From Massilia agilis (GTDB taxonomy: Bacteria; Pseudomonadota; Gammaproteobacteria; Burkholderiales; Burkholderiaceae_D), in assembly GCF_024756255.1 (NCBI RefSeq), contig NZ_JANUHB010000005.1:124001-188000 (forward strand): 64,000 nucleotides of DNA. Reading direction: 5' to 3'. Numbering within the stretch: the first letter of the stretch is position 1; each line of letters begins with the position of its first letter. The position numbers were made by a program, and so were the translations under genes. Under the pieces are notes generated by a model. That model saw nothing but the letters and a program-made list of their open reading frames with translations, did not search any database and was not told the origin of the DNA. This document shows positions 50,096 through 59,830 of this stretch, in pieces.

Positions 50096-51411
50096 TGTCA
50101 ACCGCAACAGAGAACCTGCAGGCCTTTCGCGCAAGCCTGCTGTACTTCCGCGCCGACCCGGCGTTCGACGACCAGGCCCACGTGTGGCACGAGGACGGCC
50201 TGCTGCTCGTCGAGGGCGGCCGGATCAAGGCTGCGGGCGACCACCAGGCGCTGGCCGCAAGCCTGCCGCCGGGCATGCCTGTGCACGACTACCGCGGCAT
50301 GGTCATCACGCCGGGCTTCATCGACACCCACCTGCATTATCCGCAGACGGACATGATCGCCTCGCCCGCGCCGGGCCTGCTGCCGTGGCTGGAGACCTAC
50401 ACCTTCCCGACCGAACGCCGCTTCGGCGACCCCGCCCATGCGCGCGCGGTGGCCGAGTTTTTCCTCGACGAGCTGCTGCGCTGCGGGACCACCACCGCCA
50501 TGGTCTACTGCAGCGTGCACCGCGAGTCGGTGGACGCGTTCTTCGAGGCGAGCGAGGCACGCGAGCTGCGCATGGTGGCCGGCAAGGTGCTGATGGACCG
50601 CCACTGCCCCGAGTTCCTGCGCGATCCCGTCGATGCCGGCGCGCGCGAGAGCGAAGCGCTGATCGGCAAATGGCACAAGCGCGGCCGCAACCTGTACGCG
50701 ATCACGCCACGCTTTGCGCCCACCTCCAGCGAGGACCAGCTGCGCCTGGCCGGCGAGCTGGCGCGCGCCCATCCGGACACCTTCATCCAGACCCACGTAT
50801 CGGAGAACGAGGACGAATGCGCCTGGGTGCGCTCGCTGTTCCCGTCCGCGCGCAGCTACCTGCACGTGTACGACCACTACGGCCTGATGCGCCCGCGCGC
50901 CATGTTCGGCCACTGCATCTGGCTGGACGAGAACGACTTCGCGCGCATGGCCGACACGCAATCGGCGGCCGCCGTGTGCCCGACCTCGAACCTGTTCCTG
51001 GGCAGCGGCCTGTTCGACTTCGACAAGGCCGATTGCGCCCGCGCGCTGCTGGCGCTGGGCACGGACGTGGGCGCCGGCACCTCGTTCTCGATGTTGCAAA
51101 CAATGAATGAAGCGTATAAAGTTGCGCGACTGAAAGGCAGCTACCTGCCGGCGCTGCGGATGTTCTACCTCGCCACGCTCGGCGCTGCACGCAGCATGCA
51201 ACTCGAAGGCGCGATCGGCAGCCTGGCGCCGGGGAACGAGGCCGACTTCATCGTGCTCGACCCCAAGGCCACGCCGCTGCTGGCGCGTCGTACTTCACAC
51301 TGTGACACGCTCGAGGAACTGCTGTTTGCGCTGGCGCTGCTGGGCGACGACCGCGCCGTGCGCGCGACCTTTGCGGCAGGACGCAAGGTGCACGAACGCG
51401 CGGCATCCTGA
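50095..51411 (+). CDS. guaD: Guanine deaminase
   Basis: 438 aa amidohydrolase converting guanine to xanthine, the substrate of XdhAB. Start is the ATG overlapping the xdhC stop (TGATG). Zinc-site motif FIDTHLHYPQTDM, the CSVHRESVDAFFE region, THVSENEDEC, FGHCIWL and the aspartate segment LGTDVGAGTSFSML are characteristic of GuaD. No signal peptide, so cytoplasmic. Followed after 21 bases by the adenosine deaminase gene. Confidence 0.96.
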   Translation: MSTATENLQAFRASLLYFRADPAFDDQAHVWHEDGLLLVEGGRIKAAGDHQALAASLPPGMPVHDYRGMVITPGFIDTHLHYPQTDMIASPAPGLLPWLETYTFPTERRFGDPAHARAVAEFFLDELLRCGTTTAMVYCSVHRESVDAFFEASEARELRMVAGKVLMDRHCPEFLRDPVDAGARESEALIGKWHKRGRNLYAITPRFAPTSSEDQLRLAGELARAHPDTFIQTHVSENEDECAWVRSLFPSARSYLHVYDHYGLMRPRAMFGHCIWLDENDFARMADTQSAAAVCPTSNLFLGSGLFDFDKADCARALLALGTDVGAGTSFSMLQTMNEAYKVARLKGSYLPALRMFYLATLGAARSMQLEGAIGSLAPGNEADFIVLDPKATPLLARRTSHCDTLEELLFALALLGDDRAVRATFAAGRKVHERAAS

Positions 51412-51432
51412 CCACTCGAGAGAACACGATCT

Positions 51433-52923
51433 ATGCAGAAGAAACTGAGCAGCGGCGCGCTGCTGATCGCGCTGGCCTTCGCCGGCGCGGCCAATGCGGC
51501 TTCCCCGAAATCGAACGAGGCCGCAACAAGCCGTCATTACGCCGCGCTCGTGGCCGGCAGCGAGCCGAAGCTGGCCGAGCTGACCCTGTTCTTCTCGCAA
51601 ATGCCCAAGGGCGGCGACCTGCACCACCACTATTCGGGCGCGATCTACGCCGAGCAGTACCTGGACTTCCTCGACAAGGATGGCTGGTGCGTCAACAAGG
51701 CCACCTACAAGATCGAGACCGACAAGGCGGTGATCGACGCCGAGCGCGCCAAGCCGGCCGGCGAGCGGGCCTGCCTGTCCAAGTCCGAGGTGTATGCGGA
51801 CGACTTCACCTGGCGCGAGCTGCTGCAGCGCTGGTCGAGCAAGGACTTCAAGAACCACAGCACCCTGCAGCCGCCGCCGGACCGCCAGTTTTTCCAGACC
51901 TTCGGTTATTTTGGCCCGGTCTCGAGCACCAACTTCCATGATGGCCTGTTGAAGCTCAAGGAGCGCGCCATCGCGGAGAACGTCAGCTACATCGAGACGA
52001 TGTTCAAGATGTCGCCGTCCGTCGTCAACAAGCAGTTCGACGAAGAGGCGTGGAAGAACGCGCACGACGACGCCGCGCTCGATGCGCAGATGCGCAGCTG
52101 GATGGCGGCGCTCGACCAGGACCCGGCATTCCAGCACTCGATCGCCGACTTCGTGGCCAGGATCGACGAGGCCGCGCAAGGCATCGACGACCAGAACTTC
52201 ACGATGCGCTACCAGACCTACGTGCTGCGCCTGCTGAACCCGTCGCAGGTGTTCTCGTCGATGGTGGCCGGCTTCAAGGCCGCATCGATGAGCGACAAGA
52301 TCGTGGGCGTGAACATCGTCGGCCAGGAGAGCACGGCGGTGTCGATGCGCGACTACACGCTGCACATGAAGATGTTCCGCCTCCTCAAGTCCAAGTATCC
52401 GGATGTGCAGGTGGCGCTGCACGCGGGCGAGCTGGCGCTGGGCGACGTGCCGCCCGAGGGCCTGCAGTTCCACATCGAGCAGGCCATCACGCTCGGCCAC
52501 GCCAACCGCATCGGCCACGGCATCGACCTGGCGCACGAGACCAACGCGGTGGCGGTGATGAAAACCATGCGCGAGAAGGGCATCCCGGTCGAGATCAACC
52601 TGACCTCGAACGGCTTCATCAACGGCATCTCTGGCGAGAACCATCCGGTGACGCTGTACCGTAAATACGGCGTGCCTTACGTGATCTCGACCGACGACGC
52701 CGGTGTCACGCGCCACAACCTGGCCAACGAATACGTGCTGTTCGCAAGCCGCTACAAGCCTTCGTATGCGGAGGTGAAGAAGGCCTCGTACAACAGCATC
52801 CGCTATTCGTTCCTGTCGGCCGCCGACAAGGAACGCCTGCGCCGGCAGCTGGACGAACGCTACGCCCGGTTCGAGGCGGAAATCGCCAGCCTCGACCGGA
52901 CGGCAGCTCAGGCGAAACGCTAA
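51433..52923 (+). CDS. Exported adenosine deaminase-family protein
   Basis: 496 aa. A signal peptide (MQKKLSSGALLIALAFAGAANA, residues 1-22) indicates periplasmic or outer location, unlike cytoplasmic Add. The metal and catalytic motifs of the ADA family are present: GGDLHHHYSGAIY, VALHAGEL, RIGHGIDLAHE and STDDAGVTRHNLANEY. The long N-terminal region (residues 70-200) resembles ADA-like growth-factor-type proteins. It would deaminate adenosine or deoxyadenosine outside the cytoplasm. Last gene of the xdhABC-guaD run. Confidence 0.9.
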   Translation: MQKKLSSGALLIALAFAGAANAASPKSNEAATSRHYAALVAGSEPKLAELTLFFSQMPKGGDLHHHYSGAIYAEQYLDFLDKDGWCVNKATYKIETDKAVIDAERAKPAGERACLSKSEVYADDFTWRELLQRWSSKDFKNHSTLQPPPDRQFFQTFGYFGPVSSTNFHDGLLKLKERAIAENVSYIETMFKMSPSVVNKQFDEEAWKNAHDDAALDAQMRSWMAALDQDPAFQHSIADFVARIDEAAQGIDDQNFTMRYQTYVLRLLNPSQVFSSMVAGFKAASMSDKIVGVNIVGQESTAVSMRDYTLHMKMFRLLKSKYPDVQVALHAGELALGDVPPEGLQFHIEQAITLGHANRIGHGIDLAHETNAVAVMKTMREKGIPVEINLTSNGFINGISGENHPVTLYRKYGVPYVISTDDAGVTRHNLANEYVLFASRYKPSYAEVKKASYNSIRYSFLSAADKERLRRQLDERYARFEAEIASLDRTAAQAKR

Positions 52924-53438
52924 CCGACGCGGCTCACCGTGGCCCTGGGCGGGCGGCATTTTGCCGCTCGCCGGCGAGTGTCGGACGGGCTCGCCCAAGA
53001 CGTTAAATTTCCTTCAACAAGCCGTGCCGGGATGTCGCCTTCTTGCGACAAATTTTCCACGCGCCGCACCGGTTTGTCCGATTTCCCGCCGAAAGAGTTT
53101 CCGTGTTGACGGCTGATCTATAGAATCGCGGGGTTATGTTCGCTTGGCAAAGGCTACGGCTGAAGGGCAACAAGCGCCGAAGCCTTGGAATTATATGTAT
53201 AACGTATAAATTCCCAAGCGAAAACATATTTGCCACACACCCAGGGCTCATGCAATATCGAAACGGGAATGAATTCTTTTGCAACTTCCTGTTGCGCCTA
53301 AGAGCTTGCCGAGCTGTCACGGGTTTGACATATCTGCACCTTAAACTGCTGCGCTGGACAACTGCTTCGAAGAAAGTGATGTCCAGCGGACAAAAGCTTG
53401 CCGTTGTCGTTTCATAATAAAACTTTAGGGAGTTTTCA
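52924..53438. other. Structured, A/T-richer leader region upstream of the TonB-dependent receptor
   Basis: 515 bases without a convincing gene. It contains an imperfect inverted repeat CCTTGGAATT / AATTCCCAAG around an A/T-rich centre (53184-53219) and a 9-bp perfect inverted repeat CGCTGGACA / TGTCCAGCG (53352-53388) about 50 bases before the receptor start. TTGACA occurs at 53324-53329 without a good -10. This may be a long 5' leader; I cannot assign it to a known riboswitch. Confidence 0.5.
53352..53388 (+). promoter_or_regulatory. Hairpin in the 5' leader of the TonB-dependent receptor gene
   Basis: CGCTGGACA and TGTCCAGCG form a perfect 9-bp stem around a 19-base loop, ending 50 bases before the ATG. 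Could be an operator or an RNA regulatory hairpin. Confidence 0.45.
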
Positions 53439-55838
53439 ATGCATTTCAATCAACAGCCGAAGCTGCGTCTGAGCATGATCGCTCTGGCATGCCAGCTGGC
53501 ATGCCTGGCCGGCACGGCCAGCGCACAGGTGACGGACAGCACCACTGTTCCGCCGGAAGACCCGAAAAAAACCGTGGTCATCGTCGGCAAGAAGATCGGT
53601 ATGGGCCTGATGGTGACGGAAGACGCTCCGAAGGCGCGTTCGACCATCACCGCCGAGGAACTGGAAAAGCAGCGTCCGACCGGCAATGCATATGAAGCTC
53701 TCGAAATGCTGCCGTCCGTCAACAGCTACAACAACGACGCGACCGGCCTGTTCGGCGGCGGCCTGACCCTGCGCGGCTTCAACAGCGACCAGATCGGCGC
53801 CACCATCAACGGCGTGCCGGTCAACGACTCGGGTAACTTCGCCGTGTACCCGCAAGAGTACGTGGACCAGGAAAACACCTGCTCCGAATTCGTGACCCAA
53901 GGTTCGACCGACGTCGATTCGCCGCAAGTGGGCGCATCGGGCGGTAACTTCGGCATCGTCACCTGCAACCCGGAAAATGCCAGCCGCGTGCGCGTGATGC
54001 AGACGCTGGGCCAGCTGAACATGTACAAGACCTTCGTGCGCTACGACACCGGCCTGTGGGCCGACAAGCGCTCGAAGATGTTCGTCTCGGTGTCCAACGC
54101 CAAGGCTGACAAGTGGAAGGGCCAGGGCGAGGCCAAGCGCCAGCACCTGGACGCCGGCTTCAACTACGACTGGGACCGCTTCAACTACGTCCACGCAACC
54201 CTGCTGTGGAACGAAGCCCACAACAACAGCATCAACAACCTGACGCTGGACGAGCTGAACAAGAACGGCTACTACTACGACACCAGCTCGACCTTCGCCG
54301 GCCACCTGACCCCGGTCAAAGGCACCGCGCAGAACGAAGTGCTGAACACCCCGCCGTACTATGGCCTGTACCTGAACCCGTTCAAGAACGCCATCTTCTC
54401 GGCCACCGCCAAGTTCCGCCTGGCTGACAACACCGACCTGAAGATCGTGCCGTACTACTGGTATGGCTTCGGCAACGGCGGCATCCAGCAGAAAGCCGTG
54501 AAGGAAGCCGGCTCGTTCCTGCCGTACGACACCGCAAGCAAGAAGATGACCGGCAGCGTCGACCTGAACGGCGACGGCGACACGCTCGACACCGTCATCA
54601 TGGCAAACGCCAGCGTCACCCGCACCAACCGTCCGGGCCTGAGCGTTTCGCTGACCCACACCATCGGCGAACACGTCCTGCTGGGCGGCCTGTGGTACGA
54701 GCGCGCCTCGCACAAGCAGACCGGCGAGATGGTCCCGGTGACCGCCAAGGGCGATCCGGTGGATGACTACCTGCAGAACCAGAAAGTGATCGGCCCGACC
54801 GGCGCTGCTTACGAGAGCCGCAACTCGAAGACGATCTCGACCGCTTACCAGGCGTTCTTGCAGGACACCTTCAGCGTGGGCGAGAAGGCCATGTTCAACG
54901 TCGGCCTGCGCACCCCGTACGTCAAGCGTGACGTGACCAACTACGCCAACGAAGGCGCAGCTGCCTACGGCACCTTCAACATCGAGCGCACCTACCACAC
55001 CCTGCTGCCGCAGCTGGGTGCCCGCTACCGCCTGACCGCCGACGACCAGCTGTTCGCCAGCGTCGCCCGCAACATGCGCGCTCCGGCCAACTACGTGTTC
55101 ACCAACACCGGTTCGAACGTGCAGCTGGTGGGCGGCGTGCCGACCCTGATGAAGGACGTGCAGGCTGAAACCTCGTACAACACCGACATCGGCTACCGTC
55201 ACCAGGACAGCAAGTACATCGCCACCCTGACCGTGTTCGACGTGAACTTCAAGAACCGCCAGGGCAACGCGTATGATCCGTTCACCGGTGCCAACACCTA
55301 TACCAACATCGGTTCGGTGCGCAACCGCGGCTTCGAGATCGAGGCGAACAACATGCCGATCCACGGCTGGTCGTTCTACGGCTCGATCGGTTACCAGAAG
55401 AGCGAGATCAAGAACGACATCGTGGTCGGCTCGACCGCCGCGAACTCGGGCACGCTGGCAACCAACGGCAAGGAAATGATCAACACGCCGCGCTGGAAGG
55501 GCGGCCTGTCGGCTGAATACCAGGACGGCGCGTTCTGGGTCCGTGCCAAGGCCAAGGCCACCAGCAAGCAGATGGCCTCGCTGATGAACGACGAAGTCGC
55601 TCCGGGTTACACCACCTTCGGTATCGATGGCGGCTACACCTTCGCGGACCTGGGCCTGCTGAAGCGTCCGAAGCTGACCTTCAACATCAGCAACATCACC
55701 AACAAGCAGTACCGCAACCCGTCGAGCACCTCGTCGACCAACGCCCTGAAGTACCCGGGCGTGAGCAGCGTCTCGACGATCCGCTACTACCTCGGCGCAC
55801 CGCGCTTTGCGTCGGCCACCCTGTCGGTCGACTTCTAA
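53439..55838 (+). CDS. TonB-dependent outer-membrane receptor
   Basis: 799 aa. Signal peptide to about residue 30 (ends GTASAQ), a TonB-box-like KKTVVIVG, a plug domain (RSTITAEELEKQRPTGNAYEALEMLPSVN, TLRGFNSDQIGATINGVPVNDSG) and a beta barrel ending in the aromatic SATLSVDF. It takes up a substrate across the outer membrane using TonB/ExbB/ExbD energy. The ligand is not evident; its place between the purine genes and the 5'-nucleotidase/nuclease genes suggests nucleotides, nucleosides or nucleic-acid fragments, which is inference. A terminator follows. Confidence 0.93.
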   Translation: MHFNQQPKLRLSMIALACQLACLAGTASAQVTDSTTVPPEDPKKTVVIVGKKIGMGLMVTEDAPKARSTITAEELEKQRPTGNAYEALEMLPSVNSYNNDATGLFGGGLTLRGFNSDQIGATINGVPVNDSGNFAVYPQEYVDQENTCSEFVTQGSTDVDSPQVGASGGNFGIVTCNPENASRVRVMQTLGQLNMYKTFVRYDTGLWADKRSKMFVSVSNAKADKWKGQGEAKRQHLDAGFNYDWDRFNYVHATLLWNEAHNNSINNLTLDELNKNGYYYDTSSTFAGHLTPVKGTAQNEVLNTPPYYGLYLNPFKNAIFSATAKFRLADNTDLKIVPYYWYGFGNGGIQQKAVKEAGSFLPYDTASKKMTGSVDLNGDGDTLDTVIMANASVTRTNRPGLSVSLTHTIGEHVLLGGLWYERASHKQTGEMVPVTAKGDPVDDYLQNQKVIGPTGAAYESRNSKTISTAYQAFLQDTFSVGEKAMFNVGLRTPYVKRDVTNYANEGAAAYGTFNIERTYHTLLPQLGARYRLTADDQLFASVARNMRAPANYVFTNTGSNVQLVGGVPTLMKDVQAETSYNTDIGYRHQDSKYIATLTVFDVNFKNRQGNAYDPFTGANTYTNIGSVRNRGFEIEANNMPIHGWSFYGSIGYQKSEIKNDIVVGSTAANSGTLATNGKEMINTPRWKGGLSAEYQDGAFWVRAKAKATSKQMASLMNDEVAPGYTTFGIDGGYTFADLGLLKRPKLTFNISNITNKQYRNPSSTSSTNALKYPGVSSVSTIRYYLGAPRFASATLSVDF

Positions 55839-55892
55839 GCGAGGCGACCCCGCCTGTTGCCCGCCGGGCAGCAGGCGGCACAAGCCGATCAA

Positions 55893-55915
55893 CAACAGGC
55901 CTTCGGGCCTGTTTT
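55893..55915 (+). terminator. Rho-independent terminator after the TonB-dependent receptor
   Basis: Stem AACAGGCC / GGCCTGTT with a TTCG tetraloop, followed by TT. It lies between the receptor stop and the 5'-nucleotidase start. Confidence 0.8.
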
Positions 55916-55943
55916 CACATCCGCTTTCGTAAAGTATTTACCT

Positions 55944-57623
55944 ATGCCATCCCGTCGTTCCCCCCTTGCGCTGCTGCTGGCGCTGGCGCTGGCCGGCTGC
56001 GCCACCGCCCCGCGCGCCCCGGTCGAGCTCAACATCGTCGCGCTGAACGACTTCCACGGCAACCTGGAGCCGAGCAAGTACACCTACAAGGGCGCCGACG
56101 GCAAGACCCAAACCCTGCGCGCGGGCGGCATCGAGGTGCTGTCCGGCGCGCTCAAGGCCTGGCGCGCCGAGGACAAGGACCTGCTGGTGGTCGGCGCCGG
56201 CGACCTGGTGGGCGCCAGCCCGGCGCTGTCGTCGATGTGGGCCGACGAGCCGAGCATCGACGCGATGAACATGCTGGGCCTGTCCGCGAGCGCGCTGGGC
56301 AACCACGAGTTCGACGCCGGCCGCAAGGAACTGCTGCGCCAGCAGAACGGCGGCTGCGATTCGCCCCGTCCGGACAAGGCATGCAAACTCGCCCCCGGTT
56401 TCGGCGGCGCGCGCTTTGCCTACCTGGCCACCAACGTGACTGACAGCGCCACCGGCAAGCTGTTGGTGCCGGGCTGGCGCATCGAAGACGTCAAGGGCAT
56501 CAAGGTGGGCCTGGTGGGCGCCGTGCTGCAAGGGACTGCATCGGTGGCCATGTCCAGCGCCATCGCCGGCCTGACGTTCGCGGACGAGGCAGAATCGATC
56601 AACAAGGCCGTGCCGCAGATGCGCGCGGCCGGCGCGCAGGTCTTGATTGCGCTGATCCACGAGGGCGGTTCGACCGTCGATGCACCGGACCAGCCTGACT
56701 GCGCCAACCTGAAAGGCGCCATCGTCGATATCGCCAGGAAGCTCGATCCGGCGATCCGCGTCGTCGTCAGTGGGCACTCGCACACCGGCTACCTGTGCAA
56801 GGTCGATGGCCGCCTGGTCAGCCAGGCCGATGCCGCCGGCCACCTGCTTACGCGCATCAGGATGACGGTCGATCCCGCCAGCGGCGCGGTGCAGTCGGTG
56901 ACTGCGCGCAACATCATCCTCAAGCCGGGCGATTACGCGCCACAGCCGCAGGTCTCGGCCTTCCTCGCCAATGTGAAGGAACGCAGCCGCGAGCAGCTGG
57001 CGCGCCCGATCGCGCGGCTGGGCGTGGCCATGGTCGCGCGCAAGGGAAGCGAGGCGGGCGAATCGCCGCTGGGCGACCTGATCGCCGATGCGATCGTGGC
57101 CAAGATGCGCGACCAGGGCGCGCAGATCGGTTTCATGAACCCGGGCGGCATCCGCAAGGACCTCGAGGCCAACGCCGACACCACCACCACCTACGGTCAC
57201 GCGCAGGCGGTGCTACCGTTCGGGAACACGCTGGACCTGATGGACCTGACCGGGGCCCAGATCCGGCAGTTGCTGGAGCAGCAGTGGGCGCGCCCGGCAG
57301 CATCCGACCCGATGGTGCTGCAGGTGTCCAAGGGCTTTTCCTACCGCTGGGACGAGAAGCAGCCCAAGGGCAGCCGCATCGTGCCCGGCAGCGTCAAGCT
57401 GAACGGCGTGCCGCTCGACGACGACAAAACCTACCGCGTGGTTGCCAACAACTTCCTGGCCGAAGGGGGCGACAACTTCCCCGAATTTGCCAAGGGAACC
57501 AACCGCGTCGCCACGCCGATCCGCGACCTCGATGCGCTGATCGAATACCTCGGCAAGACGCCGGATGCGCTGGCGCCGGCCGCTTCGCTGGCAGGCAGCG
57601 CACGCATCGAAAAAGTGCGCTGA
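55944..57623 (+). CDS. Lipoprotein 5'-nucleotidase (UshA-like)
   Basis: 559 aa. The start MPSRRSPLALLLALALAGCATAP gives a lipoprotein signal with the lipobox LAGC; upstream in-frame codons overlap the terminator. Metallophosphatase motifs are NDFHGNLEP, GDLVGASP, GNHEFDAG and SGHSHTGYLC; the C-terminal 5'-nucleotidase domain has MNPGGIRKDLEA, VLPFGNTL and the substrate-stacking segment FSYRWDEKQPKG. It would dephosphorylate nucleotides at the cell envelope, feeding nucleosides to uptake. Followed after 45 bases by the S1/P1 nuclease gene. Confidence 0.93.
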   Translation: MPSRRSPLALLLALALAGCATAPRAPVELNIVALNDFHGNLEPSKYTYKGADGKTQTLRAGGIEVLSGALKAWRAEDKDLLVVGAGDLVGASPALSSMWADEPSIDAMNMLGLSASALGNHEFDAGRKELLRQQNGGCDSPRPDKACKLAPGFGGARFAYLATNVTDSATGKLLVPGWRIEDVKGIKVGLVGAVLQGTASVAMSSAIAGLTFADEAESINKAVPQMRAAGAQVLIALIHEGGSTVDAPDQPDCANLKGAIVDIARKLDPAIRVVVSGHSHTGYLCKVDGRLVSQADAAGHLLTRIRMTVDPASGAVQSVTARNIILKPGDYAPQPQVSAFLANVKERSREQLARPIARLGVAMVARKGSEAGESPLGDLIADAIVAKMRDQGAQIGFMNPGGIRKDLEANADTTTTYGHAQAVLPFGNTLDLMDLTGAQIRQLLEQQWARPAASDPMVLQVSKGFSYRWDEKQPKGSRIVPGSVKLNGVPLDDDKTYRVVANNFLAEGGDNFPEFAKGTNRVATPIRDLDALIEYLGKTPDALAPAASLAGSARIEKVR

Positions 57624-57668
57624 GCCGAACGCATACAATACGAGCAGTCCAATCCAAGGAACCAGACC

Positions 57669-58724
57669 ATGAAAAAACTCGCATTCGTCCTGGCGCTGTC
57701 CGGCGCTTTCGTGTCCACCAGCGCGCTGGCGTGGGGGCCGGACGGCCACCGCGCCGTGGGTGCCATTGCCGACAAGCTGATCAAGGGCACCAACGCCGAG
57801 AAGCACGTCAAGGAGCTGTTGCAGCCGGGCGAGTCGCTCGAGGGCGTGGCCAACTGGCCGGACTGCGTCAAGGGCAATTACTGCGGCCCGCAGTCGCCCG
57901 AAATGGTCGAGTACGTCAACGCCAACCCCAAGCACCAGGAGTACCACTACACTGACGTGCCGTTCCAGTTCGACCACTATCATGACGGCGACGTCGGCAC
58001 GGCGGACGACGACATCGTGCAGACGCTGAAGCAGGCGATTGCCGTGCTGCAGGGCAAGGACACGCCGCAGACCAACCCGCACCACTTCACCCGCCGCCAG
58101 GCGCTGATCCTGATCACGCACATGACCGGCGACATCCACCAGCCGCTGCACGTGGGCGCCGCCTACGTGAGCAAGGACGGCACGTTCGTGGTGCCCAAGA
58201 AGCATGGCGACATCGACGCGGTGGGGATCTTCGACTCGCGCGGCGGCAACAACTTCCTGGTGGACGACGCCAAGATCGAAAAGCTGGCACTGGCCAATGA
58301 CATCCCGCCGGGCGAGCCCAAGCCGGAAAAGCCGGGCGTGCCGAAGAACTTGACCAAGCCGTTCCACTCATACTGGGACGGCACCACGGTCAACTACGCG
58401 TTCCGCCGCCTGCGCACCAAGACGCCGGACCAGTTCGCGCAGACCGTCATCGCTAGCCACCCGGCGGTGACGATGAACACCGGCGACGTATCCACCTGGC
58501 CGTACCAATGGGCGGACGACACGCTGATCTATTCGAAGCAGGCGTACGCCGACGTGACGGTCGGCCCCTTGACGCCGCAGGTGTCGAAGAAGGGCGAGAC
58601 GTACTACACCTGGACGATGGAAGTGCCGGCCAACTATCCGGTGCCCAGCTCCGCGATTGCCAAGAACCAGCTGATCAAGGGCGGCTACCACCTGGCCGCA
58701 TTGCTCGAGGCAATCTGGCCGTAA
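57669..58724 (+). CDS. S1/P1-family zinc nuclease
   Basis: 351 aa exported single-strand nuclease/3'-nucleotidase. Signal peptide cleavage after A21 leaves W22 as the mature N-terminus (ALA then WGPDGHRAVG), as required because the N-terminal Trp binds zinc in this family. Other ligands lie in YTDVPF, LILITHMTGDIHQPLHVG and GGNNFLVDD. It degrades RNA and single-stranded DNA to nucleotides that the preceding 5'-nucleotidase can use. Confidence 0.94.
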   Translation: MKKLAFVLALSGAFVSTSALAWGPDGHRAVGAIADKLIKGTNAEKHVKELLQPGESLEGVANWPDCVKGNYCGPQSPEMVEYVNANPKHQEYHYTDVPFQFDHYHDGDVGTADDDIVQTLKQAIAVLQGKDTPQTNPHHFTRRQALILITHMTGDIHQPLHVGAAYVSKDGTFVVPKKHGDIDAVGIFDSRGGNNFLVDDAKIEKLALANDIPPGEPKPEKPGVPKNLTKPFHSYWDGTTVNYAFRRLRTKTPDQFAQTVIASHPAVTMNTGDVSTWPYQWADDTLIYSKQAYADVTVGPLTPQVSKKGETYYTWTMEVPANYPVPSSAIAKNQLIKGGYHLAALLEAIWP

Positions 58725-58744
58725 GTCGCGGCGGGCGACTTTTC

Positions 58745-58777
58745 GTAGGGTGGGCGGGTTTCCCGCCCACGCGTTCC
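58745..58777. repeat. GTAGGGTGGGC-type palindrome, copy 7
   Basis: GTAGGGTGGGCGGG / CCCGCCCACGCGTTC in the gap after the nuclease gene. Confidence 0.75.
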
Positions 58778-58915
58778 GATCACGCCCGCACCGAGGCGAA
58801 AGATGCCGTGCCTGGACGCGAATCGCGCGGGTTCGCCAGCCCGGCCTGCGCACGACGCCACTCAGCGGTGCGCGGCTGAGTACCGCTAGAATAGCCCTTC
58901 GTCCCTCCACCCGGC

Positions 58916-59740
58916 ATGCGCATGAACCTCAGGACATTTCTATTGCTGGTCGCCGCCAGCGCTTCTCTTTCCGCCGCTGCTGCCGAGCGCACGCAGCCGC
59001 TGTGGGAAGCCGGCATCGGCGCCGGTGGCGTTTCCACCCCGGCCTACCCGGGCGCGCACACTCAGTCGAATCGCGCGCTGGTGCTGCCTTTCCTCATCTA
59101 CCGCGGTGAAGTGCTGCGCTCGGACCAGTCGGGCATCGGCGCGCGCCTGCTGCACAGCGACACCACCGAATTCGACGTCGGCTTTGCCGCCTCGCTGCCG
59201 GCCCATTCCAAGGACGTGGACGCACGGCGCGGCATGCCGGACCTGGGCACGCTCATCGAGTTCGGGCCGCGCCTGAAGGTGAAAGTGGCCGAGTTCGACG
59301 CCAACAGGCGGCTGCGCTTCGAATTGCCGGTGCGCGCCGTGATCGAGGTGAAAAGCGGCCTGCGCCGCCAGGGCTGGACCACCGAGCCGCGCCTGGTCTA
59401 CGAGGTGCGCGACGGCGGCGTCTGGACCTGGGATGCGCAGCTGGGCGCGGTGGTGGGCGACGAGCGCATCAACCGCTATTTCTACGAAGTGGCGCCGCAG
59501 TTCGCCACGGCCACGCGTCCCGCATACCACGCCAAATCGGGGCTCATGCTGGTGCGCACGGGTCTGTTTGCCTATCGCAAGCTCACCCCGGACTGGCGCT
59601 TCTTCGGCTTCGTGCGCTACGAGTCCTACGCGGGCGCGGCCAACGACAACAGTCCCTTGATGCGCAAAGCCAACGGCGCGTCGGCCGGGTTCGGCTTTGC
59701 GTGGACGCTCGCGCGTTCACGCGAACTTGCCCACGATTGA
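58916..59740 (+). CDS. MipA/OmpV family outer-membrane protein
   Basis: 274 aa with a signal peptide (ending SLSAAAAERTQ) and the MipA/OmpV pattern: EAGIGAGGVSTPAYPGA near the mature N-terminus, RALVLPFLIYRGEVLRSD, and a C-terminal barrel strand ending SAGFGFAWTLARS. A second in-frame ATG two codons later is equally possible. MipA in E. coli scaffolds murein enzymes; many homologues are porin-like or antibiotic-associated. Its role beside nuclease genes is unknown. Confidence 0.85.
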   Translation: MRMNLRTFLLLVAASASLSAAAAERTQPLWEAGIGAGGVSTPAYPGAHTQSNRALVLPFLIYRGEVLRSDQSGIGARLLHSDTTEFDVGFAASLPAHSKDVDARRGMPDLGTLIEFGPRLKVKVAEFDANRRLRFELPVRAVIEVKSGLRRQGWTTEPRLVYEVRDGGVWTWDAQLGAVVGDERINRYFYEVAPQFATATRPAYHAKSGLMLVRTGLFAYRKLTPDWRFFGFVRYESYAGAANDNSPLMRKANGASAGFGFAWTLARSRELAHD

Positions 59741-59830
59741 TAAATCAACGAAAGATTGCGCGATAACAAGTTCCCGGCAGGGTAGCGCACCAAGAATGAA
59801 CACTTCGCGATTCCTTCACGGAGGCATGAC

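Noticed and set aside
53324-53329. TTGACA as the -35 of the receptor promoter
   Set aside because: There is no -10-like hexamer at 16-18 bases; the nearest A/T-rich sequence is at wrong spacing.
52924-53438. Purine or cobalamin riboswitch before the TonB-dependent receptor
   Set aside because: I looked for the conserved core sequences of these classes and found no convincing match; only unassigned hairpins are visible.
53003-53449. A 148-codon frame antisense to the receptor leader, and a 93-codon frame on the + strand
   Set aside because: Both run through the inverted repeats of the leader, lack homology-like features, and the minus-strand one would begin inside the receptor gene.
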